Origin: Mercenaria mercenaria
Taxonomy: Eukaryota; Mollusca; Bivalvia; Venerida; Veneridae
Direction of reading: 5' to 3'
Length of the DNA stretch: 64,000 nt
NCBI RefSeq assembly: GCF_021730395.1
Contig: NC_069368.1
Span: 66,655,501 to 66,719,500 of the forward strand
Made by a program: the position numbers and the translations under genes. The notes under the pieces were generated by a model. It saw only the letters and a program-made list of their open reading frames with translations. It ran no database searches and had not been told where the DNA came from. Below, one piece after another: positions 12,641-23,404 of the stretch. The stretch's first letter is position 1. Each line of letters begins with the position of its first letter.

Positions 12641-13596
12641 AAGAGCTGTCGGAGGACAGCAACGCTCGACTATTCAACAGCCTTGTCAACTGAATGAGAC
12701 CAGTCGAAAAAGGGGCATAATTTTGTAAAAATGCAAAACAGGGTTATGAAACCTGCACAGAGCTTATCAGCTTATGACAGATGACAAGTATGTGAAATTT
12801 CAATCCATTCAAATTAGTGGGTACTTAGATACCAGCTTACATATAAGAATTTAACCAAAAACTGCTAAGTTGAAAAAGGGGCATAATTTTGTAAAATGCA
12901 AAATAGAGTTATTGAACCTTTGCACTGCATGTCAGATCATGAAAGTGAACAAGTGTGTGAAGTTTCAATCCTTTCCCATTAGTGGATACTGACATACCAG
13001 CTTACATACAAAAAACTTAACAAAAAACGGCAAGTCGTAAAAGGGGCATAATTTTGAACAAAAAATACAAACTAGAATAATGGGACTTGCTTAGTGCATG
13101 TCAGATTATGACAGTGAACAAGTGTGACGTTTCAATCAATTTCCATTAGTGAGTACTGAGATACCAGCTTACATACAAAACCTTAACCCAAAAAGTCGGA
13201 AACTGAGCATAAGTTTGTAAAAAAGTAAAATAGATTTATGAAACCTGTGCAGTGTAAGTCAGTTTATAACATTGCATAAGTGTGTGAAGTTTCAATCCAT
13301 TCCAACAAGTGGTTACTGAGATATCAGCTTACACATCAAAACTTAACCAAAAATTTCTAAGTCGAAAAAGGAACATACTTTTGTAAAATGCAAAATAGAA
13401 TTATGGAACATGTGCATTGTAAGTCAGTTTATCGCAGTGAATAAGTGTGTGAAGTTTCAATCAATTCCCGCTAGTGGTTACTGAGATGCCAGCTTACATA
13501 CAAAAACTTAATCAAATCGTAACGCAGACGCGGACGCGGACGCGAACGCACGGGCGAGTTCAATAGCTCCACTATTCTATGAATAGTCGAGCTAAA
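12641..13596 (+). mobile_element. Array element: five units of about 164 bp between hairpin termini
   Basis: The left end is aagagctgtcggaggacagc, containing a perfect 6-bp stem (gctgtc / gacagc, 12645-12660), followed by cgctcgactattc. The core repeats 'aaaaaggggcataattttgtaaaa' near 12713, 12881, 13046, 13206 and 13372, with a constant 'gtgtgaagtttcaatccattcc.attagtg.atactgagataccagcttacat'. A CG-rich bridge (gcagacgcggacgcggacgc) leads to a right-end hairpin at 13571-13587 (actattc / gaatagt) and the ending cgagctaaaa. A 12-bp inverted repeat, gctcgactattc (12664-12675) against gaatagtcgagc (13581-13592), links the two ends. The subterminal hairpin followed by CTAA resembles rolling-circle (Helitron/Helentron-like) non-autonomous elements; that assignment is inference. 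Confidence 0.8.
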
Positions 13597-13599
13597 AGT

Positions 13600-14190
13600 T
13601 ATTTACCCATTCACAACACCAAGCAATTGTCTTAGATACGTTCTGGCTGAAACAACCGTGGTAGACAAGACAGCCATTTCCCATCCAAACCTCTCATTGT
13701 CCGAGTGATCTCATTTCGGGTTTTCGGATACTAAAACTGTAAGAATCGCAAGATAGTAATGCATTATACAGTTCATAATTTCAGGAATGAAGATTTATAC
13801 TCTATTCTGTGTAAAGGTCGCCAATGTGCATGTTTAGTGTGTTCTGTCTGTTTTCCCTCAAAATCAAGTACAATATGCCTATTACCGGCCCAGTTTGCCT
13901 GTAAAGCCTTGACCTTAGATCTAGTGACCTTGCTCTGCACATTGTCTGAATGAGGTCAACAATAGTGATGCTTGTTATATGGAAATATTTCAAATGATTA
14001 AGAAGATAAAAAGCGGACATGATAAATGGACAGACATACTGATGGACAAACATGCATGACTCCAGTGTAGCCTTCATTATTTTCTTCATACATGGGGTAT
14101 GCTTACTGAAAATCATTTATAACAAACAGTGATATCTACTTTCACCACATATAAAGAATCTTTAAATCATATACATAAATGTTTTCACTC
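13600..14190. other. Non-coding stretch with decayed array wording
   Basis: A fragment 'ccttgaccttagatctagtgacctt' near 13908-13932 looks like array relic. A 104-codon minus-strand frame across it has low complexity and no recognised product, so I do not call it. Confidence 0.4.
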
Positions 14191-14192
14191 AC

Positions 14193-14311
14193 CTGTTACT
14201 AAAGAGCCCCTGTTTCTTCCGCTTGTAACTCACTATAGATGATGTTCTCCCCAACTGCGGCTTTGAAATTTTTTATTGGTTCAGCCGTTCTGAATGCTTC
14301 GCCATTCATGT
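14193..14311 (-). CDS. Candidate 3' coding exon with ITIM-like tyrosine motif
   Basis: On the minus strand a good acceptor (cttctgttttgtag) precedes an exon that is open in only one frame. It encodes about 36 residues ending VGENIIYSELQAEETGAL before the stop at 14199-14201. IIYSEL fits the ITIM pattern (I/V/L/S-x-Y-x-x-L/I/V), so this could be the end of the cytoplasmic tail of a receptor, where a phosphorylated Tyr recruits SH2-domain phosphatases. A second stop and a textbook donor (cag followed by gtgagt) come 6 bases after the stop, so the stop may sit in an exon with a 3'UTR intron. The coding phase needs one base from the previous exon. The upstream minus-strand stretch at 14960-15600 may hold decayed relatives. 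Receptor identity is inference and the family is unknown. Confidence 0.4.
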
Positions 14312-14959
14312 CTACAAAACAGAAGTTCCTATGTTAATAACATACTATTGAGTTCTACCAGCAAAGGAAATACTGATCTCAACATTTACCTAGTGTGATT
14401 TATCTTTTAAGTATATAAACCAGGTTTGTACCTATTATAAATATACTTTAAGTAGTATACATAAAACTTATGTAAGGCTTTCTTGGAAAAAATGTATGTC
14501 CCCTCATCTCTACCAGTGCATTTTGTAGGAGGTTACGGAAATGATTTTGATGAAACTTGAGTGTGCACCACCTATCTATAGTGATCCAAATCCAATTTGT
14601 GTAATGTTTCATAAAGTTCCATCGATACGGATAGATTACTTTGCTATGGGGGAATAAATGGATTGTAAACAGTTAAAGGGCAATAACTTCAGATCAAGTT
14701 CCCGCAGTTCTTGTTTTTGTGTTGTTGTTTCTGTTTGTTCTTTTTTTTTTGTTTTTGTTTTTTTTTTTGTATATTTGCCTCGCATACTTGAATTTATTGT
14801 CACCTTTAAAGGTTTTTCGAAAAAAAAATCGAACACGCTTTCCTAGACAATTAAACCACTTAAAAGAAATATTATTTACATACACGATTGTTTCAGCATC
14901 CCTTATAAAAAAATGCTTATTTGTTTATTTACATTGACAGTCTCCTTTTCTTTCAAATA

Positions 14960-15600
14960 TTTTATGCAGTTTTTAGTTGTTTTAGCAAAAATGAATATAT
15001 ATGACCTTCATTTAGACACCAGAACTGTTTGTGAGTATCCTCGATTTCACTCTCAATGAAATAATTTTCACATCCAAAGCGACACCTTCCTTCGCAGTCC
15101 TTTGTGAGTTTAATATTTCGTCTTTGCTTGCAATTTCCTTTCAGACTAACATACTCTTTACCACTCTGATGTTTTCTTTCTTTTTCTCTTTTTTCTTTTG
15201 CCAATATGTAGTATCTTTCAACCATTTCATGCCTCGATCACTGCTTTCTGAAATTTCCTTATCTGGACCGTTCTTTGTCAAACCAGGTATATCTATAGCA
15301 CTGTATGAATGGTCGTTCGACACATTAGGCTCACTTGAAACAGTTTCTTAATTTAGATAATTATGTTACCGTCATCTTGAAATACAACTGAATTATCAAT
15401 AGATGTGTTTACTGCAGAATTCTAATTATCAAAGTCAGTGTACTTTTTGTCTGTATTATTATATTTTTTTTTATATCTCGTTTGTTGTGTTGGTGGATTC
15501 CAATATGTGTTACTGTCAATGTTACCACAAGGTATATCATTCTGTCGCATATAACATTCGCTTTCTGAATATTCGAACTAATTAATGTCTAATTCAATTG
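14960..15600 (-). pseudogene. Possible decayed coding stretch, tyrosine-rich
   Basis: Minus-strand frames read peptides such as YSESECYMRQNDIPCGN, TDKKYTDFDN, SNDHSYSAIDIPGLTKNGPD and GKEYVSLKGN, switching frame and crossing stops. Tyr-x-x-hydrophobic motifs and polar, charged spacing resemble receptor tails, and the stretch lies upstream, in the same orientation, of the ITIM-like exon at 14193-14311. No splice sites of matching phase were found between the two. It may equally be chance. A T-rich/TG-rich tract lies just downstream at about 14715-14770. Confidence 0.2.
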
Positions 15601-15639
15601 GCTCCATTTTCTCTAAACAGAATCAGGTTATATATGTTA

Positions 15640-17520
15640 TTAGTTACCATTTTATCTGCTTTTCGTGTATCAGGACAAAAATCAACAATTATCTCTGTGT
15701 TTAAGGTGTTATCAGTATCATAACGGTGCCTTTCAAATTAAATCTATTCATGATTTATATTTTATAGATTCGTTACATTATAAAGATATAGGTAATATTA
15801 TGCTGAACGATACAGGATACTACGAACAATTAGCTGAGGACCCCATACGAATCGATAGGATAAAATATGATAAACTGATTCAAGAATTTGAAAACTGCTT
15901 CACTGAAAAAGAATTTGACTATTTACACAATTTTGAGGTTAAACAAAGAAATGTTTACGGTTTGCCTAAAGTTCATAAAAGTAAAGAAATAAGTGCAGCC
16001 TGTAACAGATCTACAACTCCAGTAGTCGGAGTGAAAAATGTTTCTGATTTGAAGCTGCGACCAATTCTTGCGGACCTTCTTGCCAGACTCACAGGTTAAG
16101 CATTTTACTTGACATTTACGTCCACTGACATGTTTCCAGTTATCTTTGTGATAGCACATACTTTTTAATCTCACTTCCGCAAAAACACCTGATGGCAACT
16201 TACTGACCTCATTTGACGTAGAGTCTTTATATTCCTATATCACAAACTACTTGGGAATAACAGCACTAAAATTCTGGATAGAAAAACACAGAGATAATAT
16301 ACCGACACGTTTCTCAACATAATTCATATAAAAGGCAGCAACATATATCTTAGAAAAGAATACATTCTACTTCAATGGAAACTAATACCGTCAATTAAAG
16401 GGAACAGCTATGGGAACAAAGTTCGCTCCTATCTATGCAACACTTTCTCTTGGGTGTCTTGAAGAAATTCTGTATCAGAATGTTGGAACAGAATTTGGTT
16501 TGGATTCCGCTGATTACTTCAAAGCCAACTGGAAACGATTTCTAGATGATATTTTCATTATATTGACACGTCCCCGATGCGACCTAGACAAAATTAATTC
16601 TTTGCTTAATAAGTTACATCTAGACTTAAAATTTATTATTTAGTTCCACGAAAGAGAACTACCATTCCTAGATGTATTAGTTAAAATTAACAATCAAACT
16701 TACCGATAGCAAGCAGTGCTTAATCTTAAATTCTTGCCATCCAAAACACACATAGGAAATCATCCCTTTTTTGTTTGGCTAGACGCATTTGCACAATCGT
16801 ATCAAATGATATAATTTTGCATGAACACATGAAAGAACTACGAGTATTTTTATTAGCGCAAATCTAGCCAAAACATAATAGAAAATGGAATTGATAAAGC
16901 CTTGAGATTAGACAAACAGACCCTTCGACAAGTCAAAGAAAAAAAAACAAATTTTAAAATTATTCCATTAATAAGCACACATAACCCTAGAAATTTGAAT
17001 TTTACAGTGCAATTAAAAAAAAATATGTTTTCTACAGACAGATCCGAAACTGACAAATATTGTACAGAATTATAATTATATCATTATCAAAAGTAAACGC
17101 CAGCCTGCCAATCTGAAGAAAATGCTAACAAGGGCCAAATTTAATCAGTTCCAGAAGTAATAAAATGTGGTAGATCAAACTGTGGACTTTGTCAACATTT
17201 TTTTGAGGGAAACACATTCAATTTCAGAAGCGGAAAATCATTCACAATCAAAATCACTTTATCCTGTCATGTTCAAAATTTTATATACGTCATTAGATGT
17301 TGTGGCTGCGAAAAAGAATATATTGGTGAGACAGGGGATTTTTTACTCAATCGAATGACTGTTTACCGACAACAGATAAGAGACAAAAATACACGAATGT
17401 TATATGTCAGTGAACATATCGACACATGTGCTGGACAAAGACAACAACCACTTATGATCTTTCCATTATATCAATTACAAATTATGAAGTAATTGTATTA
17501 TTTCAAAATGTAAACTGCCT
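15640..17520 (+). mobile_element. Penelope-like retroelement, broken, with RT and GIY-YIG parts
   Basis: Pieces appear in the correct order for a Penelope-like element. First, a linker/early RT part reads MLNDTGYYEQLAEDP, then FEVKQRNVYGLPKVHKSKE and VSDLKLRPILA (15665-16099). An RT middle part continues as LTSFDVESLYSYITNYLGI and ALKFWIEKHRDNIPTRFS (about 16200-16320). RT motifs GTKFAPIYATLSLGCLEE and NWKRFLDDIFII follow (16410-16643), with LPFLDVLVKINN just after. The C-terminal GIY-YIG endonuclease is at about 17279-17470, with IYVIRCCGCEKEYIGETG, NRMTVYRQQIRD and SEHIDTCAG. The RT would copy RNA at breaks made by the endonuclease. Several frame changes separate the parts, so this copy is inactive, and the 5' portion is not seen. 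Confidence 0.88.
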
Positions 17521-17741
17521 AAGATAAGTGTACTATTGAAAGCGCTTGCAGTGAATAATTAAAATAATTGGAAAACAAAAACAACAAAAAAACCTCAAAA
17601 AAGAAAAACAGAAGTCTTCTGCTGTTAATTCCTTGCAAATTGAAATATATATTCTAAACGATTGAGCAGGGTCGATATTATAGTAAAGGGAGAGACAGGA
17701 GATTCTGCGTACATTGCGAAAATGTTGTTGGAAATTATATA

Positions 17742-17917
17742 CAGTGCAACCTCTGCAGAGCAACACCCTTTGTGAGATGCAGGTATTGGCCCCTGTTGAG
17801 AGGTTGTTGCTCTATAGAGGTTAAATTGATAGTAAATTTCAATTATGGGAAATTTTGATGATGCTGTTGGAGAGAGGTTTTTGCTATTGAGAGGGCCGCT
17901 CTGGAGAGGTTGCACTG
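17742..17917. mobile_element. 176-bp MITE with 'CAGTGCAACCTCT' termini, copy 1
   Basis: It begins cagtgcaacctctgcagagc and ends gctctggagaggttgcactg, an inverted terminal repeat of about 20 bp. TA lies on both sides (17740-17741, 17918-17919). A second copy of exactly the same length is at 40646-40821. TA targets and CAGT.. termini suggest mobilisation by a pogo/Tigger-type Tc1/mariner transposase (inference). The inner sequence repeats the 'cctctcta.a' wording, so the element is internally redundant. Confidence 0.88.
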
Positions 17918-17919
17918 TA

Positions 17920-18891
17920 TTAGGTTGTCATTTGTACAAAACGATTAGAAAAATCTACATACCCAACAGTCCCGATGGAAATCTAGCTGTTCATTAATTC
18001 AATATTTTGTTGCCCTTCAAAAATAATAAATGAAAATATTTGTTTAAGATATTGCAATTTATACATATAATATGCATTTAAGATGCGTGGAGATAGTTTA
18101 CAATGTGTATTGAATATATTTTATATATGTCAAGACTGTTGCATTCATATTTTGTATAAGTTTTAAATAAAATATTATTTTAGTATTAGCCAAAATATTT
18201 GTCTTTTATCACAATTATATGAACATAATTATTCTGTCCATGTATGTTCTTTCGTTCGGCAAGATACATGGACAGGCATGTATAAGATAAATAGAAATAA
18301 TATACAAACATTTTTTTTTCTCGAAAACATATGCATTTACTGACATGAATAATATAACACGTAATCCTTTACTTGGACATCTCTTATAATTGTTGTTGTT
18401 TGAAAATGTTTTATGTTTGTTCAAATACCTGCATATACTTAAATACAATTAAAGATTAAGATTTGGTTTGATTTGATTTAAATGTTTTTTTATGTATTTA
18501 TACAGTATAAGTGCAAAAACAAAACACTTGTTTTCATATAATTTAGTTAATGATAACGAGATTTACCTTCGTTTATAATGGTTCCGTAGTGTATTTAAGA
18601 TGAAATGCATGATAAAAAATAAAACAAATTAAGAAGCTGATTTTGCTCAACGAATAAATGAAAAATTAATGATACAACAACCTGATAGTATTGTGCAAGC
18701 TGCCTAAATGAAATAGGGAGATGTAAGCGCTCACAAATAAAATGAAGCAGAGAAAGTGGTAAGTATTACACTGTAAGAGCAAAATAAACTAATCGCACCG
18801 AAATACCATGCCTATTCTATATCCTGCCTGTCAGTCAGTCCGTGGAAGACAATTTACCTGGGTCAGATGCTGAACAGGATATACATATAAG

Positions 18892-18893
<2 letters not shown>
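17920..18893. other. AT-rich non-coding stretch
   Basis: No gene, repeat unit or palindrome of note was found. Confidence 0.5.

Positions 18894-18980
<87 letters not shown>
18894..18980. repeat. (TA)n microsatellite
   Basis: An almost pure AT dinucleotide run of about 85 bp. Confidence 0.97.
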
Positions 18981-18984
18981 CACA

Positions 18985-19195
18985 CAGTTGAATATCGTTA
19001 CCTCGATATCGGTTAGCTCGATACTCCGGTTAGCAAGATGTGTTTGAGTCGGTCCCGATTTTTCCCTATTTATCTTAGTGTAATTTTTTATCATTACCTC
19101 GATATGATTAGCCCGATATTTTGTTTAAATCGATGAGATTTTTCAGTCCCGTCAACTTACCTGTACTGTATTTACACCTGGTTTCACCGATATCA
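18985..19195 (+). mobile_element. Possible pogo/Tigger-type transposon end (single, decayed)
   Basis: The stretch starts cagttgaatatcgttacctc right after the TA tract and repeats 'cctcgatat', 'agctcgatac' and 'ggtcccgattttt'. This wording resembles the long terminal repeats of pogo/Tigger-like elements in molluscs (CAGTTGAATCTCG...). No matching opposite end was found nearby, so it is a solo end or fragment. Confidence 0.35.
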
Positions 19196-19755
19196 CAGCT
19201 TGTCAAAAAATATCCATGTTATTTGTAAGGTGTGAAAATCAACCTATTGTTGTCCGGCGATGTATTAATCATATGCAAATTAGTTAGTGTGTTTGTTTGG
19301 TTTGTTATTTAATCTTTAATCCAATTTAAATGTCAGGGAGTTTTCATTTAATTCCCAATAATTAGTTTTATAAAACATCGTGTAATAGGAAAGCTGTTTT
19401 CCAATGTAACAACTAATTTGCATGAAATATTTTCTGTTTGACGGAATAAAAATCTGCCATTTAGGATTGAGTAACAATATGCGTATTAAACTGGCAAATT
19501 GTCGTTATCGAAGCATATGATAATACATCATATGTGTAAAATATCTGGTTTGTAATTTATGATTCGGCTCTATTATCACAAAAACTCAGGCAACACCAAG
19601 CTTGAAAAAAGTATGAAATCAACAAAAATGGAAGTTTCTGACCTCATATGCATGCCTAATCTGAGAACATCAGATGCTTTTTATGATAACTCAACTGTTA
19701 TAAAGTAACGAATATCAAAATTATTTGCTTCAAATCCTGCTTACGGGGACATAAT

Positions 19756-19884
19756 TGACAAAAAATCATCGGGAATGGGGTTGCGCACCGGGAATGGAGG
19801 TTCTCGTATAAATCATAATGTGTATAATGTATACGCGCAACTCCATTCCCGGGGCGCAACCCCATTCCCGATTATTTTTTGCCA
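19756..19884. repeat. Hairpin element with arms of about 45 bp
   Basis: The left arm 19756-19800 includes tcgggaatggggttgcgc and ccgggaatggag. It is matched by the reverse complement of 19841-19884 (ctccattcccgg, gcgcaaccccattcccga) with only a few mismatches. The spacer is about 40 bp. A related smaller palindrome, cgcgcaaccc...ggattgcgcg, lies at 20229-20274 with an inner ttccc/gggaa stem (20250-20262). The shared 'gcgcaaccc' wording suggests both belong to one repeat of about 0.5 kb. Confidence 0.7.
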
Positions 19885-20274
19885 ATGTTTCCCCCAAAAG
19901 CAACATTTCATTCAAGTGTATGTAATATTCATGACTGTTTTACACGTGTTTGATCATTAGAAGCACCACATTTCCAGAAAGAAGGCACAAGAGTTAGAAA
20001 ATTTGCATTTTTCATGATTCCATGCATTTTTGACAGTTCGAGCCAGCAGAGTTTTCGTGATAACAGAGCTGATTATTAAATTACTAAGTTGGTATCTTTA
20101 TTCATTTTTGCGTCGAATAGCATTTTGCTTTTTTCGAAAGCACTCGTAAATGTGTCATTATTTACAAAAACAAAAACCCACCTACCTTGATTTTGTATAT
20201 ATTAATGCGCAACGCCAGCACCGGAAGTCGCGCAACCCATTTTAGCGTATTCCCAGTGGGAATTGGATTGCGCG

Positions 20275-20544
20275 TTTACCACCCGTGGTAGATGCACTAA
20301 GCCGCGAAGTACACCAATTAATGATAGAAAATGTCAAATCTGTAATAAATTAGAAGACGAATATCATCTTATAGTTGAATGTACATTATATAACGATATA
20401 AGAAGAACAAATATACCCAAACGATACTTTGTAAGGCCAAATATGTTCAAATTCGTAGAACTTATATCAAGTGAAAATAAAGATCTGTTGAAGAAATTAG
20501 GTATGTTTGTCTATAAAGCATTTAGAATAAGAAATACGACATAG
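20275..20544 (+). pseudogene. LINE ORF2 C-terminus (zinc-knuckle region)
   Basis: About 85 residues are open to a stop at 20544. They read GRCTKPRSTPINDRKCQICN and KLEDEYHLIVECTLYNDIRR. The C-x2-C-x7-H-x4-C pattern is the cysteine/histidine cluster found after the RT in CR1/L2-type LINEs. RPNMFKFVELISSENKDLL and a short basic end (KAFRIRN) follow. No RT domain precedes it in the window, consistent with 5' truncation during target-primed reverse transcription. Confidence 0.75.
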
Positions 20545-20806
20545 TGTAACACTTAGTATAACGATTATTTCTTAAACGTTATATATTTACTGTTAATATT
20601 AGCAATGTAATAATAGGTATGTTTTGTGTTATCTGTTTAGACCTTATGTTTCGATTAGTTTTTGTATAAGGTCAGACAGAAATTTTTAATAAATTGTTAA
20701 AGTCTTACATTACTATATTATAGTAAAGTACATTATTATAACGGCTTGAACTATGTATTTGGACCTTTCGTTTCGTTTTGCAAATCATACATCAACTGAT
20801 GAAAAG

Positions 20807-21094
20807 TTTGTTTGTTTGTTTTGGGTTTAACGCCGTTTTTCAACAGTATTTCAGTCATGTAACGGCGGGCAGTTAACCTGACCAGTATTCCTGGATTCTG
20901 TACCAGTACAAACCTGTTCTCCGCAAGTAACTGCCAACTTCCCCACATGAATCAGAGGTGGAGGACTAAAGATTTCAGACACAATGTCGTTTATCAAATA
21001 GTCACGGAGAACATACATCCCGCCCGAGGATCGAACTCACGACCCCGAGATCCGTAGACCTACGCTCTTACCTACTGAGCTAAGCGGGCGGGCT
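20807..21094 (-). mobile_element. tRNA-derived SINE with perfect 12-bp target duplication
   Basis: On the minus strand it opens gcccgcccgcttagctcagt (A box) and has B box gagttcgatcctcgg. The anticodon equivalent in tctacggatct is ACG-like. The body ends with gctgaaatactgttg-like wording, cggcgttaaacccaaaac and a (caaa)n tail. The direct repeat actgatgaaaag flanks it at 20795-20806 and 21095-21106. It is inserted in the LINE 3'UTR. The same body and tail wording occurs in the SINE at 21687-21909. Confidence 0.92.
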
Positions 21095-21686
21095 ACTGAT
21101 GAAAAGGGTTGTTAATATAAAATAATAATGATAATAGTAATACATTATAATTTTAATTTCGTATATTGTCAATATCTGTCAATATTTTATAGTATTGTAA
21201 AAGTAGGGTTTTGTATGGTCGTTTCATTGTATTGTCTAACTATTTAGGTATGAAATTTGGTTGAAATATATAATTATGTTAAAATGTTACAAATAATAGT
21301 AATGTTAAGGACCTTCTCCTGTCTTTAGTAAAGTTAAGTGATTTATATTAGCATGATATTATTCTGCTGCATTCACACTGTCTGCATTTGTTAATATCAT
21401 GTCAACATGGGCTTGTTAGCCTAAATGGATGAAATGTCTGTCTGTCTATAGAAAGGGCGCTCAATAAATCTGGTATAATAATTATAAAAATAAATAATAA
21501 CGCATCCGTCGCCTGACTCTGTAATATGTGACAAGCGTTTGTCTGTATTCAACAACTCGTGAGAGGAGAAAGGGTCTGTTTTACTACGTTCAGGGAAAAC
21601 GTCTTAATCGCTTATTTTTCTGAAATGGGGGTACATAAGGGAAGTACCTGATTGATTGATGTTGGAAGTCTTATACAAATGCATCA

Positions 21687-21909
21687 GACGGACTCTGTGG
21701 TCCAGGTCGCCTACTTGTAATCACTATAGCCTCTCACCTCTGGAGGGCCGTGGGTTCGAGCCCCGCTACCGACCATGACCGTTTATGTGAGAAAACACTT
21801 GGTAGTTTGTGTCGAGGGATGGTAAGGAAACGATTGTTGGGAAACTACCCGTCTGTATATGACTGAAAAATTGTTAAAAACGGGCATAAAACCTCAAAAA
21901 CAAACAACA
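21687..21909 (+). mobile_element. tRNA-derived SINE with 10-bp target duplication
   Basis: The head is tRNA-like (ggactctgtggtccaggtcg; B box gggttcgagccccgc). The tail is tgactgaaaaattgttaaaa, then acgggcataaaacctc and (caaa)n, matching the SINE at 20807-21094. The target duplication aaatgcatca lies at 21677-21686 and 21910-21919. The RNA polymerase III A box is degenerate. Confidence 0.85.
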
Positions 21910-22040
21910 AAATGCATCAAATGAAAACAATAAGCTAAATCCTGTATTTCTTTTTTATTAAAAGTACTAAACATCTTAAATTTCCAAAACAATGGATGAA
22001 AGTTAACATCAAAATACAATATATCTGTAATGACAATGAC

Positions 22041-22087
22041 CAGAGACTTATTAATATACATTATATATGTATATTAATAAGTCTCTG
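22041..22087. repeat. Perfect 21-bp stem hairpin flanked by 7-bp direct repeats
   Basis: The arms cagagacttattaatatac+at (22041-22061) and its exact reverse complement (22067-22087) enclose the loop tatat. The 7-mer caatgac is present immediately on both sides (22034-22040, 22088-22094), as if a 47-bp palindrome had been inserted with a target duplication. Confidence 0.85.
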
Positions 22088-22510
22088 CAATGACTGATAA
22101 ATAAAAACAGATTCAATGATTTCATTGGCATGTAAGTTCAGTGAACTTCATGTGGAGAATGCTGTATAAACTGGTAAAAACTCAGAATAAATTTATTGCA
22201 TTATTCTGATAATAATACATATAATTCTTTATATATTTACAAATAAACAAGAAAAGTTTATGTTTTTTATAAAAATCTGCAGTCTCCCCCTATGGATAGT
22301 TGTAATAGTAGACAAGAAAAAGAGAACAAGAGTAAAAGTCAAAGAGACACAGACGGTTGCCTGCAATAGAGATCATATTTGCATGTCAAATCATCCTTTA
22401 AACTTTTAACATTATGGGTAAAGTAGTTCTCAAGTTACTGGTCATATATGTTTTTCTTTGTTCATGTTCCTGTGACCTTGATCTTTGTTGGAGTTACCCA
22501 AACAATGAAT

Positions 22511-23114
22511 GTAGGACAAAATATCCCACAGACAAAAAGTCCCACGCCATTTTTGACAGGGTGGACAAAACTTCCTACACGGTTTTGACGAGGTGGACAA
22601 AACATCCCACATGATTTTGACATGGTGGACAAAACATCCCATATTCATTTGTAAAGTTTTTTACAAGATATGTTTTTTAGGTAGTGTCTAAATCCATTAA
22701 TTTTTATCATAAATAACACAATTAGTGATCAAAGTCAAACAACAAAAGTTGAAAATAAACACTTCGATAGCCAACTGATGAACTAGTAGATGTTATTAAC
22801 TAATATTAGCACAATTTGCAAACTGTGAAGTTATTTTGACAAATAACAATTAGCATTTCCAGTTTGAAGATTAGTGCAATGCGATAATTGTTTGTTCTCA
22901 AGAACTAAATAATTCTCTTTTAAAAGATGTTACAAATATAACAATCTGTGAAAAAATCCTTGTAAATAAAACTATCTTGTTCGTTTCCTAGTCTTTCTGG
23001 ACTCCCATCCCATCTAGAAAAATATGGGATGTTTTGTCCATCCTGTAAAAATCATGTGGGACGTTTTGCCCATCCAGTTAAATTAGCATGGGATGTTTTG
23101 TCTGGCTCCCCTAA
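22511..23114. mobile_element. Foldback-type element with repeat-built inverted ends
   Basis: The left arm (about 22511-22645) consists of successive copies of 'ggtggacaaaacatcccac' with variants. The right arm (about 23009-23110) carries the reverse complement (tgggatgttttgtccatcc, gtgggacgttttgcccatcc, atgggatgttttgtc) in matching order. Subunits are about 40 bp. The interior is AT-rich and non-coding. Large inverted ends made of short direct repeats define foldback elements; the family is unknown. Confidence 0.8.
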
Positions 23115-23404
23115 AAAACAAAAGGGTTGGTTTACTCCATAAGACTTACTAACTTATGTAGCTTGAAGGTTCTCGGTGAAATGGTCGGACATGAAGTGAG
23201 AAGGAAAGATGTATATGGACAATGCCAAAACAAAAGTCTCCCCTTGAGGGGTTATTAACTGTTTAACACTGAAAAGACAAAATACACAGGCAGAAACACA
23301 ATTCACAAATATGACAATATTTATTTGACAGTACACACATCAAATCGATTGTATTTCCTTTAAAACTTAGTATAGTATTCTACCAAGATTTTAATAGGAT
23401 GTAG

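Larger units (their letters stand above)
20275..21500 (+). mobile_element. 5'-truncated LINE 3' end, interrupted by a SINE
   Basis: It begins within the C-terminal coding part (see 20275-20544), continues through an AT-rich 3'UTR and ends with gaaagggcgctcaataaatc...tggtataataattataa at about 21447-21500. That tail matches the tail of the LINE at 45.7-48.6 kb (aaagggcgctatataaattt...ggtataataataata). A SINE in the opposite orientation was inserted into the 3'UTR at 20807-21094, so the LINE is the older of the two. Confidence 0.75.

Noticed and set aside
13802-14116. 104-codon minus-strand open frame
   Set aside because: It crosses decayed array wording (ccttgaccttagatctagtg) and lacks any recognisable domain.
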